Assembly: GCA_947630715.1 (NCBI GenBank)
Contig: CANRIP010000018.1
Location: forward strand, 1 to 54,812
Length of the DNA stretch: 54,812 nt
Origin: an uncultured Acetatifactor sp.
GTDB lineage: Bacteria > Bacillota > Clostridia > Lachnospirales > Lachnospiraceae
Direction of reading: 5' to 3'
Shown: piece after piece, positions 9,188 through 17,276 of the stretch
Layout: each line of letters starts with the position of its first letter
Numbering within the stretch: the stretch's first letter is position 1
The notes under the pieces: model-generated
What the model saw: only the letters and a program-made list of their open reading frames with translations
Told to the model about the DNA's origin: nothing
Database searches by the model: none
Position numbers and translations under genes: made by a program

Positions 9188-10168
9188 ATGGCTCTCACCA
9201 ACGCTCAGTATGATACGATCCTGAGAGGGTACGAACAAACGCAGGACAGGAACCGGCATCTTCTGGAGGAACGCCGCAGGGAAGTATATGACGCCGTTCC
9301 CGGCTACCGGGACCTGGACGCCTCCGTTGGTTCCGTTTCGGTGGCCGCCGCCAAAAAGCTGTTTGACGGCGATGCTTCCGCAGCCAAACGCCTGAAGGAA
9401 GAACTGGCTCAAAACAGGGAAAAGCGCGCCGCGCTGCTCACCCGGGCCGGTTTCCCCGCCGATTACCTGGATCCCATCTATACCTGTCCCCACTGTCAGG
9501 ACACCGGTTTTGTCTTTTCCGCAGACGGCTCCAGACAAAAATGCCGTTGTTTCAAACGGCAGGAGCTTTCCCTGCGCTACGCTCAATCCAACATACAGGA
9601 AATGATCACCCAGGAAAATTTTTCCACCCTGTCCTACGATTATTATCAGGGCGAGGATCTGAAGCATTTCCGCGCCGCCGTCCGGCTCAGCAGAGATTTT
9701 ACGGAAAACTTTAAAGAAAGCTACCGCAATCTCTTTTTTTATGGTACAGTAGGTACGGGAAAAAGCTTTCTGTCGGGCTGTATCGCCTTTGAGCTGCTAA
9801 AGGCCGGTTACTCCGTGGTCTATTTCAGCGCCGCCGGGCTCTTTGAGCAGCTTGCCAGATATGCCTTCGACCCCAAGGCAAAAGACGCCCTGACGGATAT
9901 CTGCGAGGATCTTTACGAATGCGACCTTTTGATCATAGATGATCTGGGGACGGAAATCACCAACAGCTTTGTGTCCTCCCAGCTCTTTTCCTGCCTGAAT
10001 GAGCGGGATCTGAGAAGGAAATCCATGATTATATCCACCAATCTTTCTCTGGAAGAACTGAGGGACCGCTATTCGGACAGGGTGTTTTCCCGGATCACAA
10101 GCAATTTTTCCCTCTGCCGGCTGACAGGGCCGGACATCCGGATCTGCAAAAAAAGACATGCGAGGTAA
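9188..10168 (+). CDS. DnaI/DnaC-type AAA+ helicase loader
   Basis: This AAA+ ATPase loads the replicative helicase onto DNA. The 326-residue product has an N-terminal zinc-binding segment (CPHCQDTGF then CRCF, residues about 98-120), Walker A GTVGTGKS near residue 188, Walker B LLIIDDLGTE near 247, and the sensor segment IISTNLSLEELRDRYSDRVFSRI. The zinc segment plus AAA+ core is the DnaI layout. AAAGGAG precedes the ATG. It is presumably cotranscribed with the DnaD-family gene and acts with it. IstB-like transposase helpers share the AAA+ fold, but no transposase is adjacent. Confidence 0.92.
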   Translation: MALTNAQYDTILRGYEQTQDRNRHLLEERRREVYDAVPGYRDLDASVGSVSVAAAKKLFDGDASAAKRLKEELAQNREKRAALLTRAGFPADYLDPIYTCPHCQDTGFVFSADGSRQKCRCFKRQELSLRYAQSNIQEMITQENFSTLSYDYYQGEDLKHFRAAVRLSRDFTENFKESYRNLFFYGTVGTGKSFLSGCIAFELLKAGYSVVYFSAAGLFEQLARYAFDPKAKDALTDICEDLYECDLLIIDDLGTEITNSFVSSQLFSCLNERDLRRKSMIISTNLSLEELRDRYSDRVFSRITSNFSLCRLTGPDIRICKKRHAR

Positions 10169-10172
10169 CAGG

Positions 10173-10232
10173 AAATCCATGACGGGAACCCCCATGACGG
10201 GAAACCCCATCATGGAACCGTAAAACAGAAAC
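10173..10232 (+). repeat. Short degenerate tandem repeat between dnaI and prs
   Basis: Units of about 17 bp of the form CCATGACGGGAACCCC, CCATGACGGGAAACCCC and CATCATGGAACCG follow one another, with further CCCCAT motifs. The spacer (10169-10319) has no terminator-like hairpin with a T-tract, so read-through from dnaI into prs is possible. No function is recognised. Confidence 0.4.
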
Positions 10233-10319
10233 CCCATCTGAAACAACGGCATCAAAAACAACAGCAGGAAGAAGAACCAAATGAAAAAATAACAACATAG
10301 GAAAGGCTGGCACTCACTT

Positions 10320-11504
10320 ATGGCAAACCGCGAAGAAAAAAGAAATCTGGAAACCATTCCCGTAGGTTCTCTCGGCATTATCGCTCTGGAGGGATGCAAA
10401 TCCCTGGGCGAAAAGGTAGACCGGTATCTGGTGAAATGGCGGGCGGAAAGAGAAAGCGAACACAAGGATTCCCTGGCATTTTCCGGCTATCAGAGGGACT
10501 CCTACCTGATCACCGCAAGGGTTCCCCGGTTCGGGTCCGGAGAGGCAAAGGGCATGGTGTTGGAATCTGTGCGGGGCGACGATCTGTATCTGCTTGTGGA
10601 CGTATGCAACTATTCTCTGACTTACCGTCTGTGCGGGCAGGAGAATCATATGTCCCCCGACGACCATTACCAGGATCTGAAACGGATCATCTCCGCCCTG
10701 GGCGGAAAGGCGCGCCGGATTACCGTCATTATGCCTTATCTCTACGAAAGCCGCCAGCACAAGCGCACCGCGAGGGAGTCCCTGGACTGCGCCCTTGCGC
10801 TTCAGGAGCTGGTGCAGATGGGCGTGGACAATATTATCACCTTTGACGCCCATGACCCCCGAGTACAGAACGCCATTCCCCTCCACGGGTTTGAAACGGT
10901 GCAGCCCGCTTACCAGTTCATCAAGGGTCTGCTGCGCAACGTCCCCGACCTGAAACTGGACGCGGAACATATGATGATCATCAGCCCTGACGAGGGCGGC
11001 ATGAGCCGCGCCATTTACATTGCCAACGTGCTGGGGCTGGATATGGGTATGTTCTATAAGAGACGGGATTACACCCGGATTGAAAACGGCCGGAATCCCA
11101 TTGTGGCCCACGAATTCCTTGGCACCAGCGTTGAGGGGAAGGACATGATCATCATCGACGATATGATTTCCTCCGGGGAAAGCGTACTGGAGGTGGCCGC
11201 CCTGTTAAAAAAGCGAAAGGCGAACCGGGTATTTGTCTTCGCCACCTTCGGCCTGTTCACCAACGGGCTGGACAAGTTTGACAAGGCCTACGAAGACCGG
11301 GTGATCGACCGGGTTCTCACCACCAACCTGATCTATCAGACGCCTCAGCTTCTGGAGAGGGAGTGGTACGTCAACTGCGATATGAGCAAATACATCGCCT
11401 ATATTATCGACACCCTGAACCATGATTCTTCCATCAGCGACCTGTTGAATCCCATCGAGCGCATCCAGCAGATCGTGGCGAAGTATAAAAAAGGCGAGCT
11501 GTAA
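10320..11504 (+). CDS. prs: Ribose-phosphate pyrophosphokinase, long divergent form
   Basis: PRPP synthetases convert ribose-5-phosphate and ATP to PRPP for nucleotide, NAD, His and Trp synthesis. The 394-residue product is about 75 residues longer than the usual 310-320. It keeps the two phosphoribosyltransferase-like folds: ITVIMPYLYESRQHKR aligns with the canonical ATP-binding segment, TFDAHDP with the DxH signature, YKRRDY with the catalytic loop, and IDDMISSGESV near residue 278 with the PRPP loop. That loop reads SSGES where typical enzymes have DTGGT. Activity is therefore likely but not certain. The ribosome-binding site AGGAAAGG is spaced unusually far (13 nt). A strong terminator follows. 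Confidence 0.85.
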   Translation: MANREEKRNLETIPVGSLGIIALEGCKSLGEKVDRYLVKWRAERESEHKDSLAFSGYQRDSYLITARVPRFGSGEAKGMVLESVRGDDLYLLVDVCNYSLTYRLCGQENHMSPDDHYQDLKRIISALGGKARRITVIMPYLYESRQHKRTARESLDCALALQELVQMGVDNIITFDAHDPRVQNAIPLHGFETVQPAYQFIKGLLRNVPDLKLDAEHMMIISPDEGGMSRAIYIANVLGLDMGMFYKRRDYTRIENGRNPIVAHEFLGTSVEGKDMIIIDDMISSGESVLEVAALLKKRKANRVFVFATFGLFTNGLDKFDKAYEDRVIDRVLTTNLIYQTPQLLEREWYVNCDMSKYIAYIIDTLNHDSSISDLLNPIERIQQIVAKYKKGEL

Positions 11505-11538
11505 GCGCCGGGCCGCCTTCCGTACATGCAGGATGTTC

Positions 11539-11576
11539 AAAAGCTGTCTCTTGTTCCCCAAAGAGGCAGCTTTTTT
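11539..11576 (+). terminator. Rho-independent terminator after prs
   Basis: AAAAGCTGTCTCTT and AAGAGGCAGCTTTTTT form a long stem with one mismatch around GTTCCCCA, ending in a six-T run, 35 bp after the prs stop. Confidence 0.9.
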
Positions 11577-11589
11577 CTGTGGGCTTTTG

Positions 11590-11624
11590 AAATGTCAACC
11601 ATTTTATCTTTATGGTTGACATTT
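11590..11624 (+). promoter_or_regulatory. BirA-like operator upstream of bioY
   Basis: A perfect 13-bp inverted repeat, AAATGTCAACCAT (11590-11602) and ATGGTTGACATTT (11612-11624), contains TGTCAACC and GGTTGACA half-sites resembling known BirA operators (TGTTAACC / GGTTAACA type). The right arm contains the bioY -35 hexamer, so bound repressor would block the promoter. BirA as the binder is inferred from motif and gene context. Confidence 0.7.
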
Positions 11625-11644
11625 TTCTCGTTTCCGGCTATACT
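11616..11644 (+). promoter_or_regulatory. bioY promoter
   Basis: Consensus -35 TTGACA (11616-11621), 17 bp, -10 TATACT (11639-11644). The leader to bioY is about 135 nt. Confidence 0.85.
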
Positions 11645-11732
11645 GAAGATTGCCACCCCGCAGGAAACGAATTCTTCCGCGTCTTCTTGAGCCTTTTCAG
11701 CGAATTTTTCCCCCTGACCCGGGCCATGGCAA

Positions 11733-11767
11733 AAAAAGAAAAGAGGCGCCCCGTCTCACCGGACGGC
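11733..11767 (+). promoter_or_regulatory. Hairpin in the bioY leader
   Basis: AAAGAGG pairs with CCTCTTT, with an inner CCGTC / GACGG pairing around TCACC. The structure ends about 20 nt before the start codon, close to the GAGG ribosome-binding site, and is not followed by a T-tract. A role in translation or stability is speculative. Confidence 0.4.
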
Positions 11768-11787
11768 CTCTTTGGAAATGAGGACAT

Positions 11788-12363
11788 ATGAACAACACCT
11801 TTTCTGTTCCCCAGGGAAACCGGCGCATGACGGTAAAGCATCTGGCAACGGCAGGTCTGATGACCGGCGTTATCTGCGTTCTGGGGCCTTTCGCGCTCCC
11901 CATCCCCGTCAGCCCCGTACCCATCTCCCTGGGAACCCTTGGAATTTACTTTGCGGTAACCGTTCTGGGACGCAGGCTGGGAACGCTCAGCGTGGCGGCT
12001 TATATCCTGCTGGGCCTGGCAGGGCTTCCGGTGTTTACCGGCTTTACCAGCGGCCCCGGCAAGCTGCTGGGGCCCACCGGCGGATATATCATCGGATATC
12101 TGCTCTTAGCATGGATCTGCGGTTTTTCCGCCGACAAATGGAGCGGCCGTTTCCTTCCTGCCTTGTTAGGTATGTGCTGCGGCACCTGCGTGTTATATCT
12201 GTTCGGCAGCCTCTGGCTGGCCTGGCAGGCGTCCCTGTCTCTGGGACAGGCGTTCCTGGCCGGCGTCGTGCCGTATATTCCCGGAGATCTGTGCAAGCTG
12301 GCCCTGGGAATGACCCTGGGCCGCAGCCTCCGATCCAGGCTGAAAGCCGCCGGCCTGCTTTAA
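11788..12363 (+). CDS. bioY: Biotin transporter substrate-binding subunit BioY
   Basis: BioY is the membrane S-component of the biotin ECF transporter, working with a shared EcfAA'T energizing module that is not in this window. The 191-residue product has about six hydrophobic helices, the family stretch ALPIPVSPVPISLGTLGIYF, and the GPTGGYIIGY motif. The ATG at 11788 has GAGGACAT upstream. The operator and promoter upstream indicate biotin-responsive repression. No biotin biosynthesis genes are seen nearby, fitting uptake. Its stop codon overlaps that of the convergent GH31 gene by 2 bp, leaving no room for a terminator. Confidence 0.93.
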   Translation: MNNTFSVPQGNRRMTVKHLATAGLMTGVICVLGPFALPIPVSPVPISLGTLGIYFAVTVLGRRLGTLSVAAYILLGLAGLPVFTGFTSGPGKLLGPTGGYIIGYLLLAWICGFSADKWSGRFLPALLGMCCGTCVLYLFGSLWLAWQASLSLGQAFLAGVVPYIPGDLCKLALGMTLGRSLRSRLKAAGLL

Positions 12364-14636
12364 GACAGCTCCACCTCCGTGCAGGTTCCTCCCACACAGG
12401 CCGTAATCCTCTGATACGGCCTGTGGTAACCGGCATGCAGGATCCGTCCCGAAACCGTTCCGTCCCGGTTCACGCAAAAACGGTACTGGTGGTACTTTCC
12501 CTCCCGATACGCAAAATCCTCTCCGTTATCCAGGTAGTGATCATACTGCCCTTCCCCGGGAAATACCTCTAATGTCAATGTGCTTTCCTCTTTTTCCCCC
12601 ACATAGGACATGTCCTCCGCCACCGGCAGAACGCTCCCGGCCTTCACATAGACAGGGCAGGTATCCAGGGGCGCGTCCCGGATGATCCAGCTTTCCCCCT
12701 GCACCTTTTCCCCCGTCCAGTAATCGTACCATTCCCCCTGAGGCAGATACACCATGCGCTTTTCCACGCCTTGATTGACCACCGGCGCCACCAGGATTCT
12801 TTCCCCGAACAGGAATTCGTCATTGCAGGTCCGCGCTGCCGGATCCTTTTCATAGTGAAACACCAGCGGGCGCAGAATGGGCGCCCCCGTCCGCTCCTCC
12901 TCCCAGAACAGGTCGTACAGGTAAGGGAGCAGATGATATCTCAGTTTCACATATTTTCTGTAAATCGCCAGCGCCCGCTCTCCAAACTGCCAGGGCTCCT
13001 GCTGCCTGCTGCCCAGAGCGGAATGATTGCGAAACAGAGGGGAAAAACATCCCACCTGCACCCACCGCAGCAGCAGCTCCTCGGTGGTGTCGGAGCCAAA
13101 GCCGCCGATATCCGTTCCCGCAAAGGGCATACCGGACAATCCCAGGTTGCAAAGCTGGGGGATCGCCATCTGCAAATGGGCCCAAATGCTGTGGTTGTCC
13201 CCGGTCCAGCAGGTGGCGTATTTCTGGGTGCCCGCATAGCAGGCCCTGGTGATGACAAAGGGCCGTCTGCCGTCCAGCCGTTTCAGGCCCTCATAGGCGG
13301 CTTTTGCCATCAGGTGTCCGTAAAGGTTGTGCATGTGCCTGTGGTCCGTGGGACGGTCCTCATCCGTAAAGACCACATCCTCCGGCAAAGGGCCGTGGAA
13401 ACTGGCGGGTTCGTTCATATCGTTCCAGATCCCCCGAACCCCCTTTTCCAGCAGAAAGCCGTGCAGATCTCCCCACCACTTCCTGACATCCGGGTTTCCG
13501 AAATCAGGAAAAGCCGCGTCCCCCGGCCATACGGCGTTGATATACACCTGTCCCTCCGGCGTCTTGGCAAAGTACCCCTTCTCCACGCCTTCCTCATAGA
13601 CCGGGTAGCCCGCCTCCTGTTTCACCCCCGGATCGTTGATGGTCACCGGCTTAAAGCCCCGGTCCGCCAGGCTTTTCAGATACCCGGCCGCATCGAAACG
13701 GTAGCGCCTTTCGTTCCAGGTAAATACCTTGTAATCCTGCATATAGTCGATGTCAAAATGGATGGAATCACAGGGGATATCCAGCGCCCGCATCCTTGAG
13801 GCGATCTTTTCCACATCTTCCAGAGTGGTGTAACCCCACCGGGACTGCTGGTAGCCCAGGGTCCATTTCTGGGGAAGGGGGCAGGTGCCTGTCAGATAGG
13901 TATAGCCCGCCAGCACCTCCGCCAGAGAAGCCCCCGCAATGTAATAATAGTCCAGATTGCCAGCGGCGGCTCCAAAGTAATAATACTCCTCCGACTCCTT
14001 CCCCATATTGAACAGGCTTTTGCAGGGATTGTCCAAAAAGATTCCGTACACATCGTCCTGGGTCAAGGACAGGAAGAAAGGAATGGACTTATACAGCGCC
14101 CGGAAACTGTCCACCTGGGGGCTGGGGTCGTCCGTATTCCACATTTCATACTCATAGTGCCGCTTGTCCAGAAAGCCCGTCTTGTCCCCCAGGCCGTAAA
14201 AGTGCTGATCCTGCCGGAGCTTTTTCACCACCTGAAAGGCCATTTCCTCCTGCCTGGAGGCATCGTGTCCCTCATCGGCCAGGGTTTTCAGCATCTCGTC
14301 GCTTATGGTCTGCAAGGGCTTTCGTTTCCCTCTGTAATCCCCGCAGACCTCCCTTCCCTCTTTGTCGGCAAAATCGATGTAACCTCCGTCGCTGATCCTG
14401 ACTTGAACCTGTCCCGTGGAAAGCAACAGCCCATCGGGCCTTTTCTCCACCCAAAGCTCCACCGGCTGCCGCTTGTCCCCCTCCACAGCCCTGGAACGGC
14501 GCTCCGGGCATTCCAGGCCGCAGAACACGTTGATGATTTTGTCCGTCACCGCCGTAATCACCAGTTCCCCTGTCTCAAAATCCAGCGTCACCTGGCTGCC
14601 CGATTGTCTGTAACCTTCCCATTTGCCAAACTCCAT
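12360..14636 (-). CDS. Glycoside hydrolase family 31 alpha-glucosidase
   Basis: GH31 enzymes release glucose (or xylose) from alpha-linked oligosaccharides; the neighbours make maltodextrin the likely substrate. The 758-residue product has the beta-sandwich N-domain, then a barrel with LGYQQSRWGY, FDIDYM, the nucleophile in GIWNDMNEPASF (Asp near residue 404), and the acid/base region CWTGDNHSIW (near 479), followed by beta-sandwich C-domains. There is no signal peptide, so it is probably cytoplasmic. GGGAGA precedes the ATG. It is the last gene of the glucan cluster and lies 123 bp after the HAD gene, with two hairpins between. Confidence 0.93.
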   Translation of the reverse strand: MEFGKWEGYRQSGSQVTLDFETGELVITAVTDKIINVFCGLECPERRSRAVEGDKRQPVELWVEKRPDGLLLSTGQVQVRISDGGYIDFADKEGREVCGDYRGKRKPLQTISDEMLKTLADEGHDASRQEEMAFQVVKKLRQDQHFYGLGDKTGFLDKRHYEYEMWNTDDPSPQVDSFRALYKSIPFFLSLTQDDVYGIFLDNPCKSLFNMGKESEEYYYFGAAAGNLDYYYIAGASLAEVLAGYTYLTGTCPLPQKWTLGYQQSRWGYTTLEDVEKIASRMRALDIPCDSIHFDIDYMQDYKVFTWNERRYRFDAAGYLKSLADRGFKPVTINDPGVKQEAGYPVYEEGVEKGYFAKTPEGQVYINAVWPGDAAFPDFGNPDVRKWWGDLHGFLLEKGVRGIWNDMNEPASFHGPLPEDVVFTDEDRPTDHRHMHNLYGHLMAKAAYEGLKRLDGRRPFVITRACYAGTQKYATCWTGDNHSIWAHLQMAIPQLCNLGLSGMPFAGTDIGGFGSDTTEELLLRWVQVGCFSPLFRNHSALGSRQQEPWQFGERALAIYRKYVKLRYHLLPYLYDLFWEEERTGAPILRPLVFHYEKDPAARTCNDEFLFGERILVAPVVNQGVEKRMVYLPQGEWYDYWTGEKVQGESWIIRDAPLDTCPVYVKAGSVLPVAEDMSYVGEKEESTLTLEVFPGEGQYDHYLDNGEDFAYREGKYHQYRFCVNRDGTVSGRILHAGYHRPYQRITACVGGTCTEVELS

Positions 14637-14668
14637 TTTTGTCTCCCATCTGGAGCGTTTCCCCCACG

Positions 14669-14734
14669 GGGCGACGCGGATCTCCCAGTCGCGTCCGCCC
14701 TCGGGGAATTTGTGACGCTCCGGCGCAAATTCCC
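14669..14734 (-). promoter_or_regulatory. Two consecutive intercistronic hairpins between the HAD and GH31 genes
   Basis: GGGAATTTG / CAAATTCCC (14704-14712, 14726-14734) is a perfect 9-bp stem. GGGCGACGCG / CGCGTCCGCCC (14669-14678, 14690-14700) is a 10-bp stem with one bulge. Neither ends in a clear T-tract. They look more like processing or stabilising elements than a full terminator. Confidence 0.4.
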
Positions 14735-14759
14735 ATATTTATTTGCGGTTTTTGCGGTA

Positions 14760-15524
14760 TCAGCGCTCTGCCGTACCCAGCAGGATTTCCGCCGCCCTTC
14801 GCCAGTCCCCGTCCGGCACAACGTAAGTGGCCTCCCACTCATCCCGGTATGCCGGGGAGGTTTCCGTGTGGAGATACAGGGTGTCCATTCCCGCCGCTTT
14901 CGCCCCCAGGATGTCCGCGTGTCCGTCATTCCCCGTCATCAGGCACTGTTTCGGCTCCAGTCCGTACCTCTCCCGCAGCCGCCGGAAAAACACCGGGGAC
15001 GGTTTCCGGCAGCCCTCCTCCGAGGAAATCAGGATCCCGTCAAAGCAGGGGGCCAGTCCCAGCAGTTCTATCTCCGGTCTGGTAAAATCGCTCTGGGCGT
15101 TGGACAGCAGGTAAACGCCCTTCCCTGCCCGCCGCAGCGCCTCCAGCGTCTCCTTGACTCCATCATACACCTTCAGCTTTTGTCTGGAAAGCATCCGAAA
15201 AACATTTGCGGTCATGGCCGCCCGCTCCCGGCCGCAGGATACGCCCCGCTCCCGGTACAGGGCCCGAAACACCTCCGTCAGATCCGGCTCCCCCAAAAAG
15301 TCCGGCCCATACTGTTTCACCCCCGCCGCCTGTACCCGCTCCCCTGCCAGGCGCACCTTCCTCTCATAGCTTTCCTTAAGCTGCCCGGGGCTGTAAGGAG
15401 CCCCTAAGGACGCATACAGTTCCGCCATTTTCCGCCAAAGCGCCGGCTTGTCCTCCCGGGTGCGGATATCCGCCAGGGTGCCGTATAAATCAAAGACATA
15501 AGCGTCATATGCGTTATGGTTCAT
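14760..15524 (-). CDS. HAD-superfamily hydrolase
   Basis: This is a haloacid-dehalogenase-type phosphatase of unknown substrate. The 254-residue product has motif I VFDLYGTLADI with the catalytic Asp and a helical cap, motif II in YLLSNAQSD, the Lys of motif III in EEGCRKPS, and motif IV in CLMTGNDGHADILGA. The cap position suggests subfamily I. Its start overlaps the stop of the amylase lipoprotein by 4 bp (ATGA), so it is translationally coupled into the glucan operon. A sugar-phosphate substrate is plausible from context but not shown. Confidence 0.85.
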   Translation of the reverse strand: MNHNAYDAYVFDLYGTLADIRTREDKPALWRKMAELYASLGAPYSPGQLKESYERKVRLAGERVQAAGVKQYGPDFLGEPDLTEVFRALYRERGVSCGRERAAMTANVFRMLSRQKLKVYDGVKETLEALRRAGKGVYLLSNAQSDFTRPEIELLGLAPCFDGILISSEEGCRKPSPVFFRRLRERYGLEPKQCLMTGNDGHADILGAKAAGMDTLYLHTETSPAYRDEWEATYVVPDGDWRRAAEILLGTAER

Positions 15525-17239
15525 TCCGTTTCATCCTCTGCCACAAGAAATACCGCCAGGGAATAGGCGGGCATAACAAGGGTCTGCTCCTCCAGCGAAA
15601 CGCTCTCCTCCCCTGTCACCAGCGCGCTCTCCAGTTGGCCGGGGCTTAAGACGGTTCCGTCTGCCAGGGTCACCGTTCCCAGATCCACACGCTTCTCCTC
15701 AGCCGACAGATTATAGAGAAGACACACCGTCTCCCCCTCGTAGGTCTTTTGAATCACGCTGAGCTGGCTGTCGGAGGCCGCTTTCAGATTCGTGGTGGTG
15801 CCCTTCACAATGGCCGGGAACTGGTTCCGCAGCCGGATCAGGTTCTTATAGAACCAGTAAATGGAGTTCACATCCTCCTGCTGTTCCGCAACGCTTCCGT
15901 ATTTCTGCGCCACCCGGTCCGCGCCCAAGGGCCCCCTGCAGGTTCCGGGAGCGGAGCCGTCCGCGCTCCAGCGCATGCCAAGCCGCTTGTTCTCGTCGAT
16001 CCCGGATCCCAGCATACCGATCTCGTCCCCGTAATAGACAAAGGCGCTGCCGCTCATGGTCAGGTTCAAGGCTGCCGCCATCTTGATCTGGGCCTGCGCG
16101 TTGTCGCCGGAATAATAACCGGCCGCCCGGTCCATGTCATGGTTGGTGTAAAAGGGAGCGTTGATAAAGTCAGGGTTGTACTGAGCGTATCTCTCCTCCG
16201 CCGTCTGCACATAATCCCCGTACTGATTGGCCCCGTACTGGCCGCTGGCCAGCCGGAAAATGCGCCCTTCGTCCCCCGCAAACACAAAATCAAAAAAGCT
16301 GTCCACGCCGCTGGCGTAATACTTTGCGTACTCGGGCTGGTTGATCCAGGCTTCCCCCACCAGATAGGCGTCGGGATCCATCCCCTTCACCATGCCGTTA
16401 AACCAGGTCAAAATCTCTATATTGGCCTCCGTATCGTCCGACACAAATTCCTTTACCGCGTCCAGCCGGAACCCGTCCACTCCCTTGTCCAGCCAGAACT
16501 GGCAGATCTTCTCAAATTCCGCCCTGACAGCTTCGTTGGACAGATTCAGATCCGGCATCTCCGACCAGAACTGGGCCTCGTAATACCAATCGGTGCCCGG
16601 CACCTGGGAATAGCCCCATTTCATCCCTTTGTGAAAATGATAGTACTCCACATAGGGGCATTCCTCCGCGGAGGCCTCCCCATCGCCGATGCTTTGCAGA
16701 TACTGACACGCCTCCCGGAACCAGGGATGAGAGGACGAGGTATGATTCATCACCAGGTCAATTATGACATTTATGTCACGTTTTTTGCACTCCGATATAA
16801 GAGTTTCAAAATCCTCCATGGTGCCGTAGGAGGGATCGATGGCCATATAATCCTTCACATCGTATTTGTGATAGGTGTCCGAGGGCATCACCGGCATCAG
16901 CCAGATCCCCGTGACGCCCAGATCCGTGTCGGTGGACGCGTCCCCATCGTTTAAATAATCCAGCGCCTGGGTCACTCCCTGAAGATCCCCCACGCCGTCC
17001 CCGTTGCCGTCATAAAAGGAATAGACAAAGATCTCATAAAAGGTGCGGTATTTGTCCGTTTCCTCCGGCATGATGACAGGCCTGTCGGAAATCAGGCTGC
17101 CGCCCACATAAATAGGATCCGCCTCCGGCTCCTTTCCGCCGCATCCCGCCAGCAAAGCTACGGCCATCATCCAGGAAATCCCCCGTCTGATCCGCCCCTT
17201 CCATGCCTTTCTCCCTTTGGTTTCCTTTTGCCCGTTCAT
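15521..17239 (-). CDS. GH13 alpha-amylase, surface lipoprotein
   Basis: Predicted extracellular alpha-glucan hydrolase tethered to the membrane. The 572-residue product starts at ATG 17239 (GGAGGAAGT upstream). A basic N-terminus and hydrophobic stretch end in the lipobox LLAGC. GH13 motifs follow: YEIFVYSFYDGNGDGVGDL, DLVMNHTSS (region I), DGFRLDAVKE (nucleophile Asp), YLVGEAW (acid/base Glu), and FYTNHDMDRA (region IV). The gene lies 37 bp after the debranching enzyme gene and overlaps the HAD gene. Its product would cut starch or glycogen outside the cell to supply the adjacent ABC importer. Confidence 0.93.
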   Translation of the reverse strand: MNGQKETKGRKAWKGRIRRGISWMMAVALLAGCGGKEPEADPIYVGGSLISDRPVIMPEETDKYRTFYEIFVYSFYDGNGDGVGDLQGVTQALDYLNDGDASTDTDLGVTGIWLMPVMPSDTYHKYDVKDYMAIDPSYGTMEDFETLISECKKRDINVIIDLVMNHTSSSHPWFREACQYLQSIGDGEASAEECPYVEYYHFHKGMKWGYSQVPGTDWYYEAQFWSEMPDLNLSNEAVRAEFEKICQFWLDKGVDGFRLDAVKEFVSDDTEANIEILTWFNGMVKGMDPDAYLVGEAWINQPEYAKYYASGVDSFFDFVFAGDEGRIFRLASGQYGANQYGDYVQTAEERYAQYNPDFINAPFYTNHDMDRAAGYYSGDNAQAQIKMAAALNLTMSGSAFVYYGDEIGMLGSGIDENKRLGMRWSADGSAPGTCRGPLGADRVAQKYGSVAEQQEDVNSIYWFYKNLIRLRNQFPAIVKGTTTNLKAASDSQLSVIQKTYEGETVCLLYNLSAEEKRVDLGTVTLADGTVLSPGQLESALVTGEESVSLEEQTLVMPAYSLAVFLVAEDETE

Positions 17240-17276
17240 ACTTCCTCCCGTTCCGCCGCCCTTGACGGCCGCTTGC

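Noticed and set aside
9188..10168. IstB-like transposition helper instead of a helicase loader
   Set aside because: There is no IstA transposase or inverted repeats, and the zinc segment and DnaD neighbour fit DnaI.
10173..10232. CCATGACGGGAA repeats as a CRISPR or operator array
   Set aside because: There are too few and too short units, there are no unique spacers and no cas genes, and the units degenerate quickly.
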